DNA of 64,000 nt from Gordionus sp. m RMFG-2023 (taxonomy: Eukaryota; Nematomorpha; Gordioida; Chordodea; Parachordodidae), in NCBI RefSeq assembly GCF_954871325.1, contig NC_088776.1, positions 16,368,052-16,432,051 on the forward strand, given 5' to 3'. Positions 26,220 to 38,615 of the stretch are shown piece after piece. Under the pieces are notes generated by a model, which was given only the letters and a program-made list of their open reading frames with translations, was not told the DNA's origin and did no database searches. Every line of letters starts with the position of its first letter. Position 1 is the first letter of the stretch. The position numbers were made by a program, and so were the translations under genes.

Positions 26220-27900
26220 ATAAAAAAATATCAATTGTTATTATCAATTTGATTATATAGAGGTTTTTTAAAATAATTACCATTTTTAGTGATTTAGGTT
26301 GTAATATTTAAATCTTTTGCCTTTAGTAAAAAGCAAAACTATTTATTAAAGGTCATTTTCCCAAAAACCTTAAATAAAAAATTAAATTCTATATCGGTTC
26401 TATATCAATTCGTCGCGTATCTAATATAGTTACAATTTATTATATATTTATTAGTATATAAAAAAAGTATCATTAAATAAAAGTCATTTTGAGGGTTGGT
26501 CCTATTAATTAATTTTTCTTCTTTTTGGCAAAAATTTAATTTTATTTACTTGCCTAATATTAATAATTAAGATATCAACAAAAAAACTTAATTTAATAAA
26601 TCAAAATTTATACCCTGATTGATTTCTTTGGTGAACCTATTTACCATATTATAAGTTAAAATTTTCTATATAATATTATGTATCCTGCCGATTGTGCGCA
26701 TAGAAGGCTGGATTCTATTTGCCAAATCTCAAATCCTGCGTTATATTATTTTGGCTAAAATCTTAATCGGGCCCCTTTTAAAAATCGACCCAAATCGGGA
26801 AGTTTAACAACACTCCAAATATTCAAATTATTTTTAAGAATTTAGTAATGGGATCAACAAAAGGCAAGTCTCATGCTAGAGCTTGGCATTTTTCAATGAA
26901 TCCAACAACGACTGTATTAATTTAGAAAATAATCTGGTACACAACCCCCGATATCAAGAAAGGTGTATCGGGATACACCTGAAAATATTAATTGTAGCTC
27001 ATTAATTAAATAGCAACCCGATTACTGATTATTTAAGGGGGATCGCATATAATTTTAATTTTAAAACATATTAAACTAATTTAAATTTTAATATTCTATT
27101 TTTTAATGCACTTTTTAACATATTTTTAGTATGTTGTTTTATGAATATAATATATTTATATTTTCAATAGCCATTTTATAAATAAATAGATAATTTTGCC
27201 TTAATTCGCTTTGATTATTTTATAATAGTAAAATTAGCCTTAACATAATATTTATTTTTTAAATAAAATCTATAAAATGAGTTTTAGTTTAAAGGAAAAA
27301 ATATTTTTCATTAATTATTTTCTAAATTAATACAATCGTTGTTGGATATCATTGGAAAATGCCAACCTCAAGCATGAGACTTTGCTTTTGTAGATCTCTT
27401 ACCATTAATATAATTCTAAAAAGTAATTTGATTATTTTTGGATCAACATACCTTATAACATGGTAAATTGGTCCACCAAAGAAATCAAAGTATAAATATT
27501 TGTTTATTAAGTTAAGTTAATTTTTTCTTAATAATATTATTAAATTTTTTAATCACACATTTTTTAAATAAAATTTAAATTTTTGTAAAAATAAAAAATT
27601 TAGGACCAACCTTCAACATAATGATCCTCTTGCTTTATACTAATAAATTTATAATAAATTGCAACTATAATAGATATGCGCCATCGAGTTGACGCCACCC
27701 TTAATTAACCTGGAACCGATTTAGAATGTAATTTTTCATTTTCATATATTTGGAAAAATGACTTTTAATAAATGGTCTTGCTTTTTGGTAATGGCAAAAG
27801 TTTTAAATGTCTACAACCAAAATAGCAAAAAATTGGTAATATATTTTAAAAAACCTTTATATAATCAAATTGATGATAACAATTGATAGATATTAGGGAG
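26220..27900. mobile_element. 1.7-kb palindromic (foldback) element
   Basis: Sequence from 26.22 to 26.94 kb reappears inverted from 27.9 back to 27.31 kb. Examples: GGTTGGTCCTATTAATTAA against AGGACCAACC, CAACAACGACTGTATTAATT against AATTAATACAATCGTTGTTG, and AAGTCTCATGCTAGAGCTTGG against CCAACCTCAAGCATGAGACTT. Arms flank a centre near 27.1 kb. A single arm recurs at about 51230-51500, and part at 18441-18631. No ORF. Confidence 0.7.
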
Positions 27901-28254
27901 GGCTCATATTTCTATTGAGTTCTTGAAAATTCTGCGCTGCCGTAATTGCCGTGATACTTTCTAAATCACAAAATTTTATATTAAAATATTAAAATCTGAA
28001 TAATTTCTTTTACAATTCGAATAATATTCGTGAATATTAAAATAAAATGATTAGACTACGAATAATAATGATAATAATAATAAAAAAATTATTCGATTCG
28101 AATATACTAAATCGAAAATATTCTTCAAATATTCTTGGAATCCGATAATATTTGTTAAGACTAAGTATGTAAGATGCTATAATAGGGCTAATCCATCTAT
28201 TGTTTACCAAAATAAATTTTGATTATTTTTATACTAAAACCTTTTTCTATTGTA

Positions 28255-28460
28255 TAGTGAGCAAAATTGCTCTATTTCAGCAGATTTTTGTAAACGTCTA
28301 ACTCATTTTATACAGATATTACGCAGGCCTAAAGATTTTGATGGCACAAATGTTCAGACATCTATTAGAGAAATCTCGAGACTTAGGCAATATTTCTCTG
28401 GCTAAAATATTGATAGCCTTTTTCTAAAATCGACTTAAATGGAGCGATTAAGCATCACTA
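28255..28460. mobile_element. Palindromic hAT MITE, diverged copy
   Basis: The core matches the family (ATCTCGAGACTTAGGCAATA, then CTCTGGCTAAAATATTG), with eroded ends TAGTGAGC and GCATCACTA. Confidence 0.6.
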
Positions 28461-29293
28461 CTTACATATCGTCATAAAAGCAATTTATAGTGCCAATTTT
28501 ATTTATTTAATATATGGTATCTTCTTAACTAGTAAACACTAATTTCATATAAATTAGATGATTAATAAAATTTATTTTATTTTCTCAAATACTAGTTTTT
28601 TCCTGAAAATTGTCTATATTATAAAAAAAAGACTATTTTTTTATCATTTCACAAAACTCGCCCCAATACATTTTTTTATATTTGATGTAGCTGCAATTTA
28701 AATAATAAAAAATTACAATTATTCAATTATGAAATGCCATAACAGCATTTCACACTTTAAAATATATTTTAGAGTTTTTTTTCCAAATCTTTATATTTTG
28801 GTAATAATACTAATTAATATACTGGCACAAATGGGGAAATGTTTTCTTAATTACGAAAGGCGACGTGGCGGCGTGATACATATTTTTATTATAAAAATAA
28901 TATTTATTTTATATATTATTTATGAATTGTAATTCGAAGAAAAATAATATTAATTATTTTTTATTGATAATAAATATTATTTACTATAAAAACAGATTTG
29001 TAACACTGGATATAAAACACGTTTTATCACTTTGAGCAGGTCTGTGACTAACGTGCTAGATATGATGTATTGAAATTCTATTATATATTTTATTCTTTTA
29101 ATTTTTAATGTTTCACATAATTTGTGTAAAACCATCAATTATTATATAAGGAGTAATACAATATTTTCTTAATGCAATCTACAACTCATCATATAAAATT
29201 TATAGCACTTAATAAATATGGTGAGGATAAAAATAATTATTCATTTTCATAGTAAATTTTTTAATTATTTTTAAAATATTTAATTTTAATTAG

Positions 29294-29546
29294 TTACCCA
29301 ATCAAATCTTTTTCAAAAAATATCAGCACATTAAACATAATAAAACATTTACTTGACAAACATGACTTATCATATAAAGAAGAAATATCTAAACAAAATT
29401 TAAAATTATTTTTCAAACTCATTATTAAAGATAAAACTGACCTTATAAAAGATAAAAGATTCTGGGTGTTACAAGGATTTAATGCCATTCTCTTCTCTAA
29501 AAAATACTGGAATGAAGATCTTCTAAAGATTGTAAAATCATTATAA
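29294..29546 (+). CDS. Unassigned terminal-exon-like ORF
   Basis: Following TTTAATTAG|, an open frame of 83 codons ends at TAA (29544-29546). It has an amphipathic helical look, with KHLLDKHDLSYKEE, RFWVLQGFNAILFSKKYW and NEDLLKIV. An AATAAA lies about 70 nt downstream (about 29616). Composition and residue use look like a real C-terminal exon, but the upstream exons were not found; 24-29 kb is transposon debris. Family unknown. A minus-strand ORF over the same bases is a shadow. Confidence 0.4.
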
Positions 29547-29745
29547 TTTTTTATGGGGCAATATTAATATTTATTTTAACTGTTAAAATATCTAATTATT
29601 TTATAATAGAATAATTGAATAAAACTTATCTCATCCCATATTTAGAATTTAAGGCATAATGTTTTTATTATTAACTTTTTTGTAATGGCATTTTTTCAGA
29701 TAAAAAAGATTTACCAGATAGAAATTTAATTTTTCTTATGAATTA

Positions 29746-29894
29746 AGTGCGACCTAATTGAGGTTTGTGCTTCGTTATGCAAAGGCGAACAATGGATTTC
29801 AAATGGTAAGGAGCAAATTGAGAACAATTTATAAACATTAATAAAAACGCAAACTGAGTTGCCTTTTTTCGAAAACGCTCAATTAGGTCGCACT
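29746..29894. mobile_element. 149-bp MITE with perfect 17-bp inverted ends
   Basis: AGTGCGACCTAATTGAG at the left is exactly mirrored by CTCAATTAGGTCGCACT at the right. Superfamily is unclear because no convincing target duplication is visible. Confidence 0.75.
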
Positions 29895-30233
29895 ATTACG
29901 CATCAAAATTAGCATAATTTTTATTTATTTTAAAGTTGAAATTTTTTTTTGGAGAATTTCAAAGTTTGGCTAAAATATAATTTACCATGAAATAGAATAC
30001 AAATATAACTCGGTTTTTATAATAACTATGTCGTAATTTTTAAAGGGATCATAACTATCCGAGATCTTCACGGGATTTAAAGGGATCCCTTTAAAATTTC
30101 AATTTTTTAAAGGATAAAGAACTATACGGCATTATCACGTTTTAATCGTGATAAAGAGGAATCTTATTTTAAAAGGGTTCCACGAGTTTCGTTGCGTTTT
30201 TTAATTTTATTGTTATTCATTAATTTTCAATGT

Positions 30234-30910
30234 TGTTTTTTTTTGGCCTTATGATATAAGATATATCTAATATAGGGTATTAATCGATAGCTAATCAAAA
30301 GATCTATTCGACTGGAGGTCAATCTCTCCCCCATAATGGGCGAGTTAGGTCTTGGGGGGTCAGAAATATTTTTTTCAACACAAAATATCGATATGGGTAT
30401 CAAATAAAATTTTAATATGGTTTGACTGAAAGTCTTCATTCTTGGTCTTGATGGGTATGACTTGGTCTGGGGAAGGGAGGGTGGAGGAAGGGAGGGTGGG
30501 GGGAGCGGGGGGGGAGCGGGGGTGTGTAAAAAATAATTTTTTTTGATATGGGTATCAAATATAAGCTATAATATGGTTTGACTGAAAGTCTTCATTCTTG
30601 GTCTTGATGGGTATAACTTGATCTGGGGGGTGGGGGAGGGGGTGGGGTGTAAAAAAATATTTTTTGATATGGGTATCAAATAAAAGCTAATTTTAATAAA
30701 ATTTGACTGAAATTCTTTATTCTTGGTATTGATGGGTATGACTTGGTCTAGGGGTGGGTGGGGTAGGAGAGGGGAGGGGGGTGGAAAATAATTTTTTTTG
30801 GATATGTAAATATAAGTTAATTTAATATGGTTTGACTGGAAGTCTTTATTCTTGGTCTTGATGAGTATACTTGGCTTGGGGGGGGGGGGTGTAAAAAATA
30901 ATTTAAAACA
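30234..30910. repeat. G-rich minisatellite A
   Basis: About four to five units of roughly 120 nt. Each has GATATGGGTATCAAAT, GGTTTGACTGAAAGTC, TTCTTGGTCTTGATGGGTAT, then a G-run of variable length and a TAAAAAATAATTTTTTTT spacer. The flank (TATTAATCGATAGCTAA and AATGGGCGAGT) is shared with array B. Confidence 0.85.
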
Positions 30911-32637
30911 AAAATTCTTGTTTTTTTAAATGTAACCTTTAAACGGTCTTAAAGCCCTTCAATAAAATGAATGAAAAAACAGATAGTGCCCCTCTCCGTT
31001 CTTATCAATATCCTGAATACGCCTATGCAACTAAACGCACTTTTCGCAGGTTAATATTGAACGATCAACAGAGTAAATATAAATAAATTTGATGGGGGAG
31101 GGGGGGGGGTCAATATCATATCAGATTAATTGTCAAGGTTGTTCTTCATTTAGATTGCAAAATAAAAGAGTAATTTCAAATCCTTTTTTTAATGTATTTT
31201 TTCAATTAAAAAAAAGTAGATAGGAGATATTTAACAATTTTTTAAGTAGGAGGGATCGAAGATAGTGTTATCATGGGGCAGGTATTTCCTTATCAAATAA
31301 TTTTAAAACTAATATATTTGAAATTTAAACCATAAATATATTTATTAGGAACTTAATGCTTTTTACTTTAATTACTTTATTATAAAAATGATTTATCAAA
31401 TTTTATTATTTTAAAAAGGAAGAAAAATTAACATCAAAATTGAATATAATAGTTTATCTATTATATATATGTTTTAAAAACAATCTCGATTAATACAAAG
31501 TTATACTTTAGGCGTATAAAATAAAGTATCAATCAATCAATATATAAAATGTTAATTTATCTCAATTATAAATTAAGATGTTGACCATCTCACACAGTAT
31601 TTTAATAAGATGTTTTAATGATTTAAATGTTTCACGGAAATATATTTATGTAAGGTTTTAAATGCAAATTTAAATATTATAGTCAAATGTAACTTTTTAA
31701 TTTTTACTAATAAATTTTTTATGAAAGTTAATCAGATTAGATATCAATTATAAATGATAAACTAAGTTAATTATATCATGCCTAAAAATATTGAGAATAT
31801 TTATGTTATTTTAAATCTTTTAGTTAAATTTTAAATATATGAGAAGACCTAGAGCAGATTTTGGCGGGGTGTGCATTTGCCACTTTTAAGCAGGGATTTA
31901 TTTTTAACTAAAAATATATCCACCTACATTTATGAAAAAAACATAGAAGCCACAAGTTTGTCTAGGGTTACAGACAATATGATGATGCTGACTTGTTTTT
32001 GTAAATTAAAGTTCTTCCGAGTTTTATATACAACATGGATGATCCTGATACATTTAACATATTTGACAATGTATCATCATACGTGTATTTAGGATTAACT
32101 ATATTAAAAAATTTAAAAAATCTATCTAAAAAAGTAGACGCTATAACACGCACCGCATAAAAGCTAAAGGTACTCTCGGTGTTTTACATAATTCTTAAAT
32201 TTTAAATTAACAAAAAACTAAAAGATATATTTCTTAAATATAAAGTTCTACCATAGATAGGAATAAATCTACATTTAAATATTTTTAAAAATATACTCCT
32301 CGTTTTTATAGCACTTCAAATTTTTTTGAAACCCCGGTCTCTCCTATATATATAATGTTTCTTAACTATAATACTATTATAAGATGATTTCATTTTTCTG
32401 GTCTGCCCTTCAAAAATATTAAATGCAGTATTTTTATTAAGGGGTTAAGTATAATATCTAAAAAAATGGTATGTAATTTACAAAACTATAGGTAGCACTA
32501 CACTGTCTACTACTAATCACGACATCACTGAATAGTCGTTTACAATATTTTAATTAAAAAGGATTATTAATTAATTTAAAAAGTCAATTCATTTTTAAGT
32601 CTTTATATTTAAAGCGAAAAATTAATTAAAAATGTGT
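30911..32637. other. AT-rich DNA between minisatellite A and the orphan gene
   Basis: A poly-G tract lies near 31097. Short opposing frames at 31.87-32.15 kb overlap each other and neither looks like a protein family. Confidence 0.4.
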
Positions 32638-33900
32638 TTATTGGGAAGAAACTGATAAAAGGTTATCATAAGGTTGTACTGTTGTCTGCGAAACATTTGC
32701 AGTATTGAATCTTAAATCACAGGGGCTTTCACATTCGTCAGTTGGTTCACTTAGGTCGGTGTCATATTCGTTAACGTGATCAGCAGTTGTATCTTGCGAT
32801 TCTCCTGATAAGTACCACTGAAAACCATCGAATTCCATTTTATAAGCACATTGATCATCTATAAACAATATTCAATCATTTTTAAAAAATTTGGGATACT
32901 TTTCAATTATAAAACATAAATATTTAAGGATTTGACTTTATTTGATTTGATCCCTCTTTTTAGTTGAGAAATTTTTTTTGGATCAAAATTGAATTTACTC
33001 TTTAGAACGCCTAAATGATAATAGATAACAACGTCACTAATATTCTACCCCTCCCCTCTCGCCCATCTAAAAATTTATGATATTACCGGGAGTTACAGTT
33101 CTTGATGTCATATCATAGGTATATGGTTGGGATAAGCTTATAGTATCTTCGAGTTCAGCATATAGAGGTGATCCTAAATCCTGAGTTTGCGGATAATAAT
33201 GAAAAACTTTGAACAATACTACCCTCAAAAACTCAAGATTCTTTTTGCGATTTAGTAAATCATTTTCATAGTCTTTTTGATAATTGGATTCTTCCAATAC
33301 AGTAGGATATGTATCTTTATCCGGGTTCAAAATCTCGGATGCTGTTTCCTCTGTTATACCCAGCTTATTTAATAAAACATCTGTGTACAATGGATTAATG
33401 TAATTAAATATTAGTTCGCGGGTAAGATTGTATAAATTAATTTTGATATCTTTCAAATTTTGATCATATATAAATTTATAGGTAGAAATTTTTATTAATT
33501 TGACTATATAATCTTTCAGATCATTGTACACGAATCTTATCAGAGCTTCTTCGTACAATTTATTATTGCCTAGTTTTCCCCTAATGTATGTTTGACATGG
33601 AATTTGGATTCTTGAGAAATTATTCAATGAATTTATTGTCTGTATAACCAAACATTTTTCCATCCATGATACTTTGTAACCTACGTTCCATTTAAATATG
33701 AACATGTTACGAAAAAAACATTTTAGCTCGTTGGTTTTGGCTTTTAATATTTCCTTAATAACTTTTTCCTTTTTTGGAGCTTCTGTAAAAGAGTCACGCG
33801 GATGATTAATAAATGCATTTACCCATTCTACGTACGGATGTAAATAACAATCTACTTCACTTACATTAAAATCAATATACATCATTTTGGAGCCATGCAT
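32638..33900 (-). CDS. Orphan two-exon gene, 344 aa
   Basis: Exon 1 is 33087-33900 and exon 2 is 32638-32858. The donor CCCG|GTAATA and acceptor TTTATAG| restore a GAT codon, giving 345 codons including TAA. An in-frame TGA lies just upstream of the ATG. I do not recognise the family. Residues 1-250 are mostly helical and charged with many aromatics, including WNVGYKVSWMEKCLVIQT and NPDKDTYPTVLEES. The C-terminal 100 residues are acidic and Ser/Thr/Asp-rich (ADHVNEYDTDLSEPTDECES), probably disordered. No signal peptide, membrane segment or catalytic motif is visible. The stop codon overlaps a perfect poly(A) signal: the stop TAA lies within AATAAA at about 32635-32640. An uninterrupted 271-codon exon in such AT-rich DNA, plus a phase-matched intron, supports a real gene. 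It lies between two related G-rich minisatellites (30.2-30.9 and 34.3-35.3 kb). Confidence 0.75.
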
Positions 33901-34269
33901 CGTTAAAGAGTTAACTCATGAGGAGTTGAAGGGCGATGATAAAAATCATTAGAAGTTTCGATAGCCTAGTGTTATATATATTTTTTTTAAATATTATAAT
34001 TTATTTAAATTATATATAAATTAAGAAATTGTGTATATATATATATAAGTTTCCTAACTTTATAGAAAAAAAACGGTTTATTATGAATTATTTTATATGA
34101 TGTAATATTACAAAGATATAAGTTTAAAATTACTTAATACGTTTAATATAAATCGTAAATTTAAGTATTAATCCTCAAAAAAAGTCAATCAAATTTATCC
34201 ATTAATATTCTTTGTAATCAATTTTATACAATAGTATAATCCCATAAGTTTATATATTAATCCTCTAGC

Positions 34270-35300
34270 TTAGTTGTTTTTTCTTGGCTTTGTAATAGTA
34301 GATAAGTCAAATATAGGTATCAATCGATAGCTAAATGATCTATCTACAACATCTCCCCTTTAATGGGCGAGTCTAGGCCTTGTGTGGTTAAGAATATTTT
34401 TATCAGCATAGATTATCGATATGGGTATCAATAAAAGTCAATTAAAATATGTTTTGACCAGAATAATATTCACTCTTGGTGTTTATGGGTTGGACATGCT
34501 TGGGGGGGGGGGGGGGGTAAAAATAAAATTTTTATATGAAAATAAAATAAAAGGTAATTAAAATATTTTTCGATTGTTATGATAATTATCACTCTAAGTA
34601 GGCAGGTCTTGATCTTGGTTGGGTCCGAAATATTTTATCAACACAAAATATTGATATGTATGTATCATAGAAGTTATATAAAATATTTTAACTGAAATAA
34701 TAGTATTCACTCTTGGGTGGGTCAAATTTGTCTTTAAAGTGAGAAGGGGGGGGGGATATACTAAAATGATATGGATAATATCAAATAATAGATAACTAAA
34801 AAATATTTTCATTGAAACAATAGTATTTGCTCTTGGTTTGAAAGAGTAGAACTTAGTCTGGGAGGGGGGGGGGCGGATGGGTGGGGTAAAAAGTAAAAAT
34901 TTGATATGGGTATTAAATAAAAGGTAATTAAAATGTTTTTTTATTAATTAATAATTATCACTCTATATGGGGAGGGGGTTCTATGTCTTGGAACTGAAGG
35001 TCAAGAATATTTTATCAACATCCTTTAACTATAATGTAAAATATTACTTGAAGTGGTCGGATCTAGTTATTGGAGGGTTAAAAATATTTTTATCAACATA
35101 AAATATGGGTATTGCATAGAAGCTAATTAAAATTTCCTTTGACTAATATTAGATTCCCTCTTGGTTAATGGGTCGGATTAGGTCTGAAGGGTGGTGGTAA
35201 AAAATTCGATATGGGTATCAAATAAAAGGTAATTTAAATATCTTTTGACTCTAATGTTAATATCCTTAAGTGGACAGGCCTAGATTTTAGGTTAGAATTT
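34270..35300. repeat. G-rich minisatellite B
   Basis: About seven degenerate units of the same minisatellite in the same orientation (GATATGGGTATCAA, TTTGACT, CTCTTGGT, then a G-run of up to 16). The flank repeats ATCAATCGATAGCTAA and TTTAATGGGCGAGT, as before array A. Confidence 0.85.
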
Positions 35301-35537
35301 GTAAAAAAATTTATTGGGTATTCGGCTATTTACCTACTAATATATTGTATATATAATATCTATATATATATATATATCTAATTTATATTAGTGATTTCAT
35401 ATTTTACAATAAAATAATATGGTCAGTAATGATTAATTATGTGACCAAAAAATTGGGGTTACCCTAAAGTTTATATAGCTCGTAATTTAATGTATAATGA
35501 ATTGGCCTACACAATATTAAATTAATTTTATTAAAAG

Positions 35538-35693
35538 CAATCTTTTGTAGATTTATTCATAAATACTCATCAAAATGAAGGTAAATTTCTGTTTCTATCA
35601 TCAAATAGAGGGGAAATATATGATTCATCTATCATCAAAAAAGGAGAAAATTATGCTTCCCCGGCATTCTTGACTGACATTGCGCTAGATTAA
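35538..35693 (+). CDS. Unassigned terminal-exon-like ORF
   Basis: Following ATTAAAAG|, 51 codons run to TAA (35691-35693). The sequence looks protein-like, for example GKFLFLSSNRGEIYDSS and ASPAFLTDIALD. No family is recognised and no partner exon is seen. It may be an exon of an unplaced plus-strand gene or a transposase fragment. Confidence 0.3.
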   Translation, partial: QSFVDLFINTHQNEGKFLFLSSNRGEIYDSSIIKKGENYASPAFLTDIALD

Positions 35694-38615
35694 GTAATAA
35701 AACACGATCTAAAAGATAAAAAAAATAATGATTATTAAATTAAAAAAATACTTTGTGTATTTTATTGAATTTGGATTTATATTCTTGTATAATTTAATCT
35801 AAACCATATAATAATAATTATTATATTTATTTAATGTTCCATCATTATGTAAAATATTATAACTAAATAGACTTTCGAATTTCTTCACAATGGTATTTGT
35901 ATTAAAAATCGTCGTTCTGGCATCCGTCAATGATTTATGAACATATCAAAGATTGTCAGGCCTAAGCCGGTAGCACACAGGTATAATTATAACAAAAATT
36001 TTTCTCTGAAAAGTTATTATATACAAATAAAATATTTTTAAGATTCTCTTCTGTAGAATTATCACTATAAGGAGAAAGAATAAATTTTATGGATGAAAAC
36101 AGGGCTATGACCTCTCCTTATAAAAAAAAGGGTTCAGGTTCGGGCTCATGAAAAATCTCTGGACCAGGTTCGGCTTCGGTGTTCAGAATTTTTATTTTTA
36201 TTTACATAAATTAGATGCACTAAAATAAAAAACTATTCTATGAAAAATGATTTTAAATTGGAAAAACAAAAACAATTTATTTTAAATATTTAATGTTTTT
36301 TTAAAAATTATTATTGTTATAGATGTTAAATAAAACATTTTAATATTAATTAAAATTAAATAATATATTAATTAAAATTAAATTAAATTATAATGTCAAT
36401 AAAAATAAATTATAAAACTATTTAAAATAAATTATAATACTAATTAAAATAATATATAATAATTATAATATTCGTATATGACCTTTTATAAAATATATCG
36501 CGATTTCTACTTATGACCTTTTATAAAATATATCGTGATTTTTATTAACTTATTTTATTTTATATTCAAATTTATATTATTGTATTATACTACTACAAAT
36601 ATTAACATAATGTAATTCTTCATTTTTAATTTAATAAAATAGTTTCTTCTTGCCATCATGTGTTCCCATCAATTATATAAATGTTCTACATGTTAATTTT
36701 TTAATATATATTTTTAATTAGCAAATTTTTTATTTATATAACTTAAAAAAAAAATTTCCTAAATGATTTGTATATCATCAGCTAAAACTAAAATAGAAAA
36801 AAACAAATTCTAAATATTTATAGAAAAAGGGGGTTTTAAATTAATAAATACCTAGAAATGTTCAAAAATATTTTTTTACTCTTCTCTTAATTTGCCCAAT
36901 CTAGGGTTCATTGAAATAATCGTAGGGTATAAGATAAATGACCAGTTGAGGTTTTTATATTACTTATAGGTTGGAATACCTTTCATATATTTTGTTTAAA
37001 TAATATCTTTTCAAACGATTTGGTCATTTTAAAATGTAAAGAAAAGTGTAATTGTAGTAATACTTATTGTTGTTTTGGGTAGTAAAATTATTATTGTTGT
37101 GTGAATAAATTTATTGTTATTTTAAATTTACTTATACTGTAGCCAAGTATAGTGCTGTAAACGTTATTACAAATAAGAAACGCATAACCGTTACATCTGA
37201 TGCGATACCGTTATTCGTTACAAAAGAACGCGCGTTACCGACTTTTCAAAAAAGTAACGGGCTACTCTTTTTTCCGACAATATATAATAAAATAAAACTA
37301 TACAATAAGAATATCTAAGATAGTTTTATAAAAAAAAATTTCATATATATAATTATAATATAAATAAAATTATACAAAAAAAATATATTATAAGATAACA
37401 TCTTTATGTATCAATTTTTTATTTATTTTTAGCAACAATTGATTTCAAAATTTTGATCAGACAAACAAGAGCGCTTAGTGCTCAACTAAGCCTATTTGAT
37501 AGGGGGCGCATATTTTAGTCATGTAAAAATTATTTTTTAAAATAAAAAAAACATTTTCTATATCATCTTATAAAACTAAATACAATTCAATATTAATATA
37601 ATTTAATTAAGCTTTTTTGAGAGGGGTTGTCATGCCCATTAAAAAGTATATTCCCAATATAAAAGTTATCCCAAATTTCATATAAAATCAAGCAAAACTG
37701 CCAATTCCTGTTTAAATGTAATTTTTCCTATAAACCTGACATTTATTTTAGACCCTAAGATTTTTAAACAAAGTCTACTGGGCAAGCAAGGAGAATAGTG
37801 GAAAAGGTGAAACTGTAGTTTCTATGAAATAAAATTTGAAAACCATCCCTATCTAAGTTTGGTTGAATAACATGTTAATTCTAAGAGGAATCATTTTTAA
37901 GAACACTAGATCAATTAAAAATATTTAGAGAAGTGATTGAATAAAAGAACTTATAATCTTAAAGCTTAAAAAATTTTATGTCACATTGCCATCATTTAAT
38001 CAATATATATAATTTCCCAATCCAACTTGATATTATCCTTATTTTATAAATTATTAGACTTTTGTAGGCAAGGATTAAGGGCAAAAGTAATTATTTTTTA
38101 AGGATGTAACTTTTCAAAATATTTTAATGTGATAACTAGATATATTTGGAATTTGTTAGAATAAATTTATAAAAGTTTTGAGTATCACAAAGCCTTCCAC
38201 ACTCTTAAATTAATGATAATATTGATGCCACAAAATTTTTAATCCCTTACTTTCCTCTCCCCAAATCAAAATTGGCAAAAAAAGAAAAAAATTTCAATAA
38301 AATTTATAAATTTTCCAATAAAGTGTTTTGAATCTTTTTTTTACAAATATTCAATCAATTATTATATAAATTACAAACATTAGAGTAGAACTGCCTTTGC
38401 AATTAACGTAACCCTGTTGGATCAACTAATGATATAAAAAAATGATATATATAGCTTTATATTTAGATTGCATTCTTCACTTCAAGCATCTTAATAATTA
38501 CACTATATTATAAATAATTATAAACTATTTTATATTTTAACATGAATATGACATAAAGATAATAAATTTCTAATTTATATATGCAGCAATAACGATAGTC
38601 AAAATTATTAATATA
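35694..38615. other. AT-rich DNA, mostly featureless
   Basis: Apart from the hAT end fragment at 37.14 kb and a GC-end fragment near 36.12 kb, no gene is seen. The 36.2-36.8 kb part is simple A/T sequence. Confidence 0.4.
37140..37275. mobile_element. hAT end fragment
   Basis: TATAGTGCTGTAAACGTTATTAC, then CGTTAC/AGTAACG repeats, resembles the subterminal style of the 7.8-kb hAT (GTTGTTAAACGCTAC, AGTAGC repeats). No partner end found. Confidence 0.4.
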
